Below are positions 62,894 to 64,000 of a DNA stretch of 64,000 bases, piece after piece; positions within the stretch are counted from its first letter, which is position 1; each line of letters opens with the position of its first letter. The position numbers and the translations under genes are program-made. The stretch covers positions 1 through 64,000 of IMG/VR virus record IMGVR_UViG_3300020156_000025; one strand, given 5' to 3'. The notes beneath the pieces were generated by a model. The model saw only the letters and a program-made list of their open reading frames with translations. It made no database searches and was not told the origin of the DNA. Source of the DNA: a virus.

Positions 62894-63991
62894 ATGAAAG
62901 CAACTGCCAAGCCTAGCCAACAGATCGAAAATGGCACCGAGGTGGAATTCAAGGGGTATTCGGAACCGGTGGACAAGCCGGTGCTGACCGCCGGAGAACG
63001 CGTGTTCATCGTGGGCTTCAACGAGGACGAGGCCACCTATAACGTCGCCAAGACCGCCCGCGGGGCGGGGGTGGAATCCCTGCTCCCGAGCGAATTCGTG
63101 GTGATGGGGGCCAAACCCTCCGTGGTGGCCAAGAAAGCCGCGAAGAAAGCGGCGAAGAAAGCCGCCAAGGTCGCGACCCCGGAAACCGAGACGGAGGAGA
63201 CCGAGGAACATGAACCGCCCGTGGTCGTGGACGGAACCAAGGAATCCGCCGCCCCTTCCGCGAAGCCCGCGGCCAAGAAAGTCGCTGCCAAGAAGGCGGC
63301 GAAGAAAGCCGCGAAAAAGGCGGAAACGGTCCCGGTCGTGTTCCAGCCCGTGAAACTGTCCGCCGCCATGAAGGCGGAGGTGGAAGCGGCCAAGGGGAAT
63401 CTGGTTCAGGCGGCGAAACGCTGCTGCGCCAAGAGCGATGTCATGGACTTCACCCTAGGGGGTTTGCTTGCCAAGATCTATGATGACAAGCTCCACGAGG
63501 AGGTGAAGGATGAGGCAGGGAACCAGATGTATGAGGGTTCCAGCGGCTTCGGGGCGTTCTGCGAGGTGTTCATCGGGTGCGGGGGCCGCAAGGCGTTCTA
63601 CCTGATCGATACGTTCCGCACCTGCCAGCGCCTGAAGATCACGGAGAAAATGGTGGAGGGAATCGGCTGGTCGAAGCTGAAAGAGGCCCTCCGCGCCTTG
63701 ACCGAGGAAAACGTCAACGAAATCCTGACGCTCGCCCGGTCCACCCCGTATGACCAGTTCCGCACGGCCATGCGCCAGCGGATCGTGGACGCGGGGGACA
63801 ATGCACACGGGAACCGCAATACCGTGGTGCTCACGTCGATGCGCTTCGCCTTCCACGCCGACAAGGCCGAGGTCGTGAAGGCCGCACTTGACAAGGCCAA
63901 GGCGTCGCTCGGCCTCAAGGGGGACGACGTGAAGACGAACTCCGATGCATTCGCGCACATTGTCAGCGAATGGTATCAGATCGCAGAGTAA
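62894..63991 (+). CDS. Histone H1-like-linker protein, unknown
   Basis: A 365-residue protein. The first 80 residues are a small beta-rich domain (VEFKGYSEPVDKPVLTAGER, VFIVGFNEDEATYNVA). Residues about 75-155 contain two Lys/Ala tracts (VAKKAAKKAAKKAAK and VAAKKAAKKAAKKAE) separated by an acidic/Pro segment, like bacterial H1-type tails. Residues 170-365 form a helical domain (TLGGLLAKIYDDKLHEEVKD, GFGAFCEVFIGCGGRKAFYL). It probably binds nucleic acid through the tracts; the rest is unknown. The coding region ends 9 bp before the window end. Confidence 0.65.
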   Translation: MKATAKPSQQIENGTEVEFKGYSEPVDKPVLTAGERVFIVGFNEDEATYNVAKTARGAGVESLLPSEFVVMGAKPSVVAKKAAKKAAKKAAKVATPETETEETEEHEPPVVVDGTKESAAPSAKPAAKKVAAKKAAKKAAKKAETVPVVFQPVKLSAAMKAEVEAAKGNLVQAAKRCCAKSDVMDFTLGGLLAKIYDDKLHEEVKDEAGNQMYEGSSGFGAFCEVFIGCGGRKAFYLIDTFRTCQRLKITEKMVEGIGWSKLKEALRALTEENVNEILTLARSTPYDQFRTAMRQRIVDAGDNAHGNRNTVVLTSMRFAFHADKAEVVKAALDKAKASLGLKGDDVKTNSDAFAHIVSEWYQIAE

Positions 63992-64000
63992 ACCTCGACT

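Noticed and set aside
1-64000. tRNA genes
   Set aside because: No cloverleaf with a TTCRANNC T-loop and 3' acceptor pairing was found by eye; a tRNAscan run would be decisive.
1-64000. CRISPR array
   Set aside because: The dispersed palindrome is repeated but copies are kilobases apart, with no spacer-sized spacing.
1-64000. Integrase and attachment site
   Set aside because: No tyrosine or serine recombinase motif was seen, so lysogeny cannot be supported from this window.

Overview
The window is a nearly gene-saturated segment of a tailed double-stranded DNA bacteriophage genome (about 75 genes, high GC, almost all on the + strand). A tape-measure protein with no visible sheath or contractile baseplate genes suggests a long non-contractile (siphovirus-like) tail. 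The host is probably Gram-negative, because the lysis cassette carries a lipoprotein-type single-protein spanin that must span to an outer membrane. I cannot assign the host taxon. Most genes lack a clear Shine-Dalgarno; many early genes instead have an A/C-rich leader containing AACCGA or AACCGACCGA.

Layout. 1-4.9 kb: a sulfotransferase-like protein, a methyltransferase, small tail-associated proteins and a large beta-helix tailspike. 5.0-7.0 kb: queD, queE and folE, part of a 7-deazaguanine (preQ0) pathway. 7.0-9.1 kb: terminase subunits. 9.1-12.4 kb: a GroES-like protein, small proteins, a winged-helix protein, a DUF3431-like protein and a second sulfotransferase-like protein. 12.5-20.3 kb: portal, MuF-type head protein, prohead protease, a reverse-strand GT11 fucosyltransferase-like gene, and the major capsid protein followed by a strong terminator. 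20.4-25.3 kb: head-tail connectors, probable tail tube, and tail assembly chaperones joined by a lambda-like -1 frameshift signal. 25.3-36.7 kb: tape measure, distal tail proteins, a glycosyltransferase/sulfotransferase cluster that includes a GT25-sulfotransferase fusion, and a second fibre. 36.7-38.7 kb: lysis cassette (u-spanin, holin candidate, signal-anchored endolysin) and terminator. 38.8-44.5 kb: early region with repeated promoters and a Ycf46 / Ycf35 (DUF1257) / DUF2997 cassette. 44.8-64 kb: replication and recombination genes: O-like initiator with an internal origin-like element, helicase, primase, UDG-PolA fusion, SSB, SF2 helicase, RecA, HNH-like and PD-(D/E)XK nucleases, Cas4-like nuclease, RuvC-like resolvase and a histone-like protein.

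Three genome-wide signals are not explained by ordinary genes. (1) A 17-bp palindrome, TTTGCA-N5-TGCAAA, occurs 23 times, at gene junctions, beside promoters or inside gene ends, with almost regular 2.9-kb spacing through much of the replication region. It resembles an operator/stoperator system. (2) The octamer CGCCCTTG occurs about 48 times on the + strand and about once on the other, in two codon frames and in intergenic DNA. (3) A short peptide, PVRSRR or a close variant, recurs in at least seven DNA-transaction proteins (terminase small subunit, PolA, SSB, RecA, Cas4-like, RuvC-like and one unknown).

Genes are tightly packed, with many ATGA start-stop overlaps that suggest translational coupling. 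All counts were made by eye and need computational confirmation. No tRNA, CRISPR array, integrase or recognisable CI-type repressor was found.
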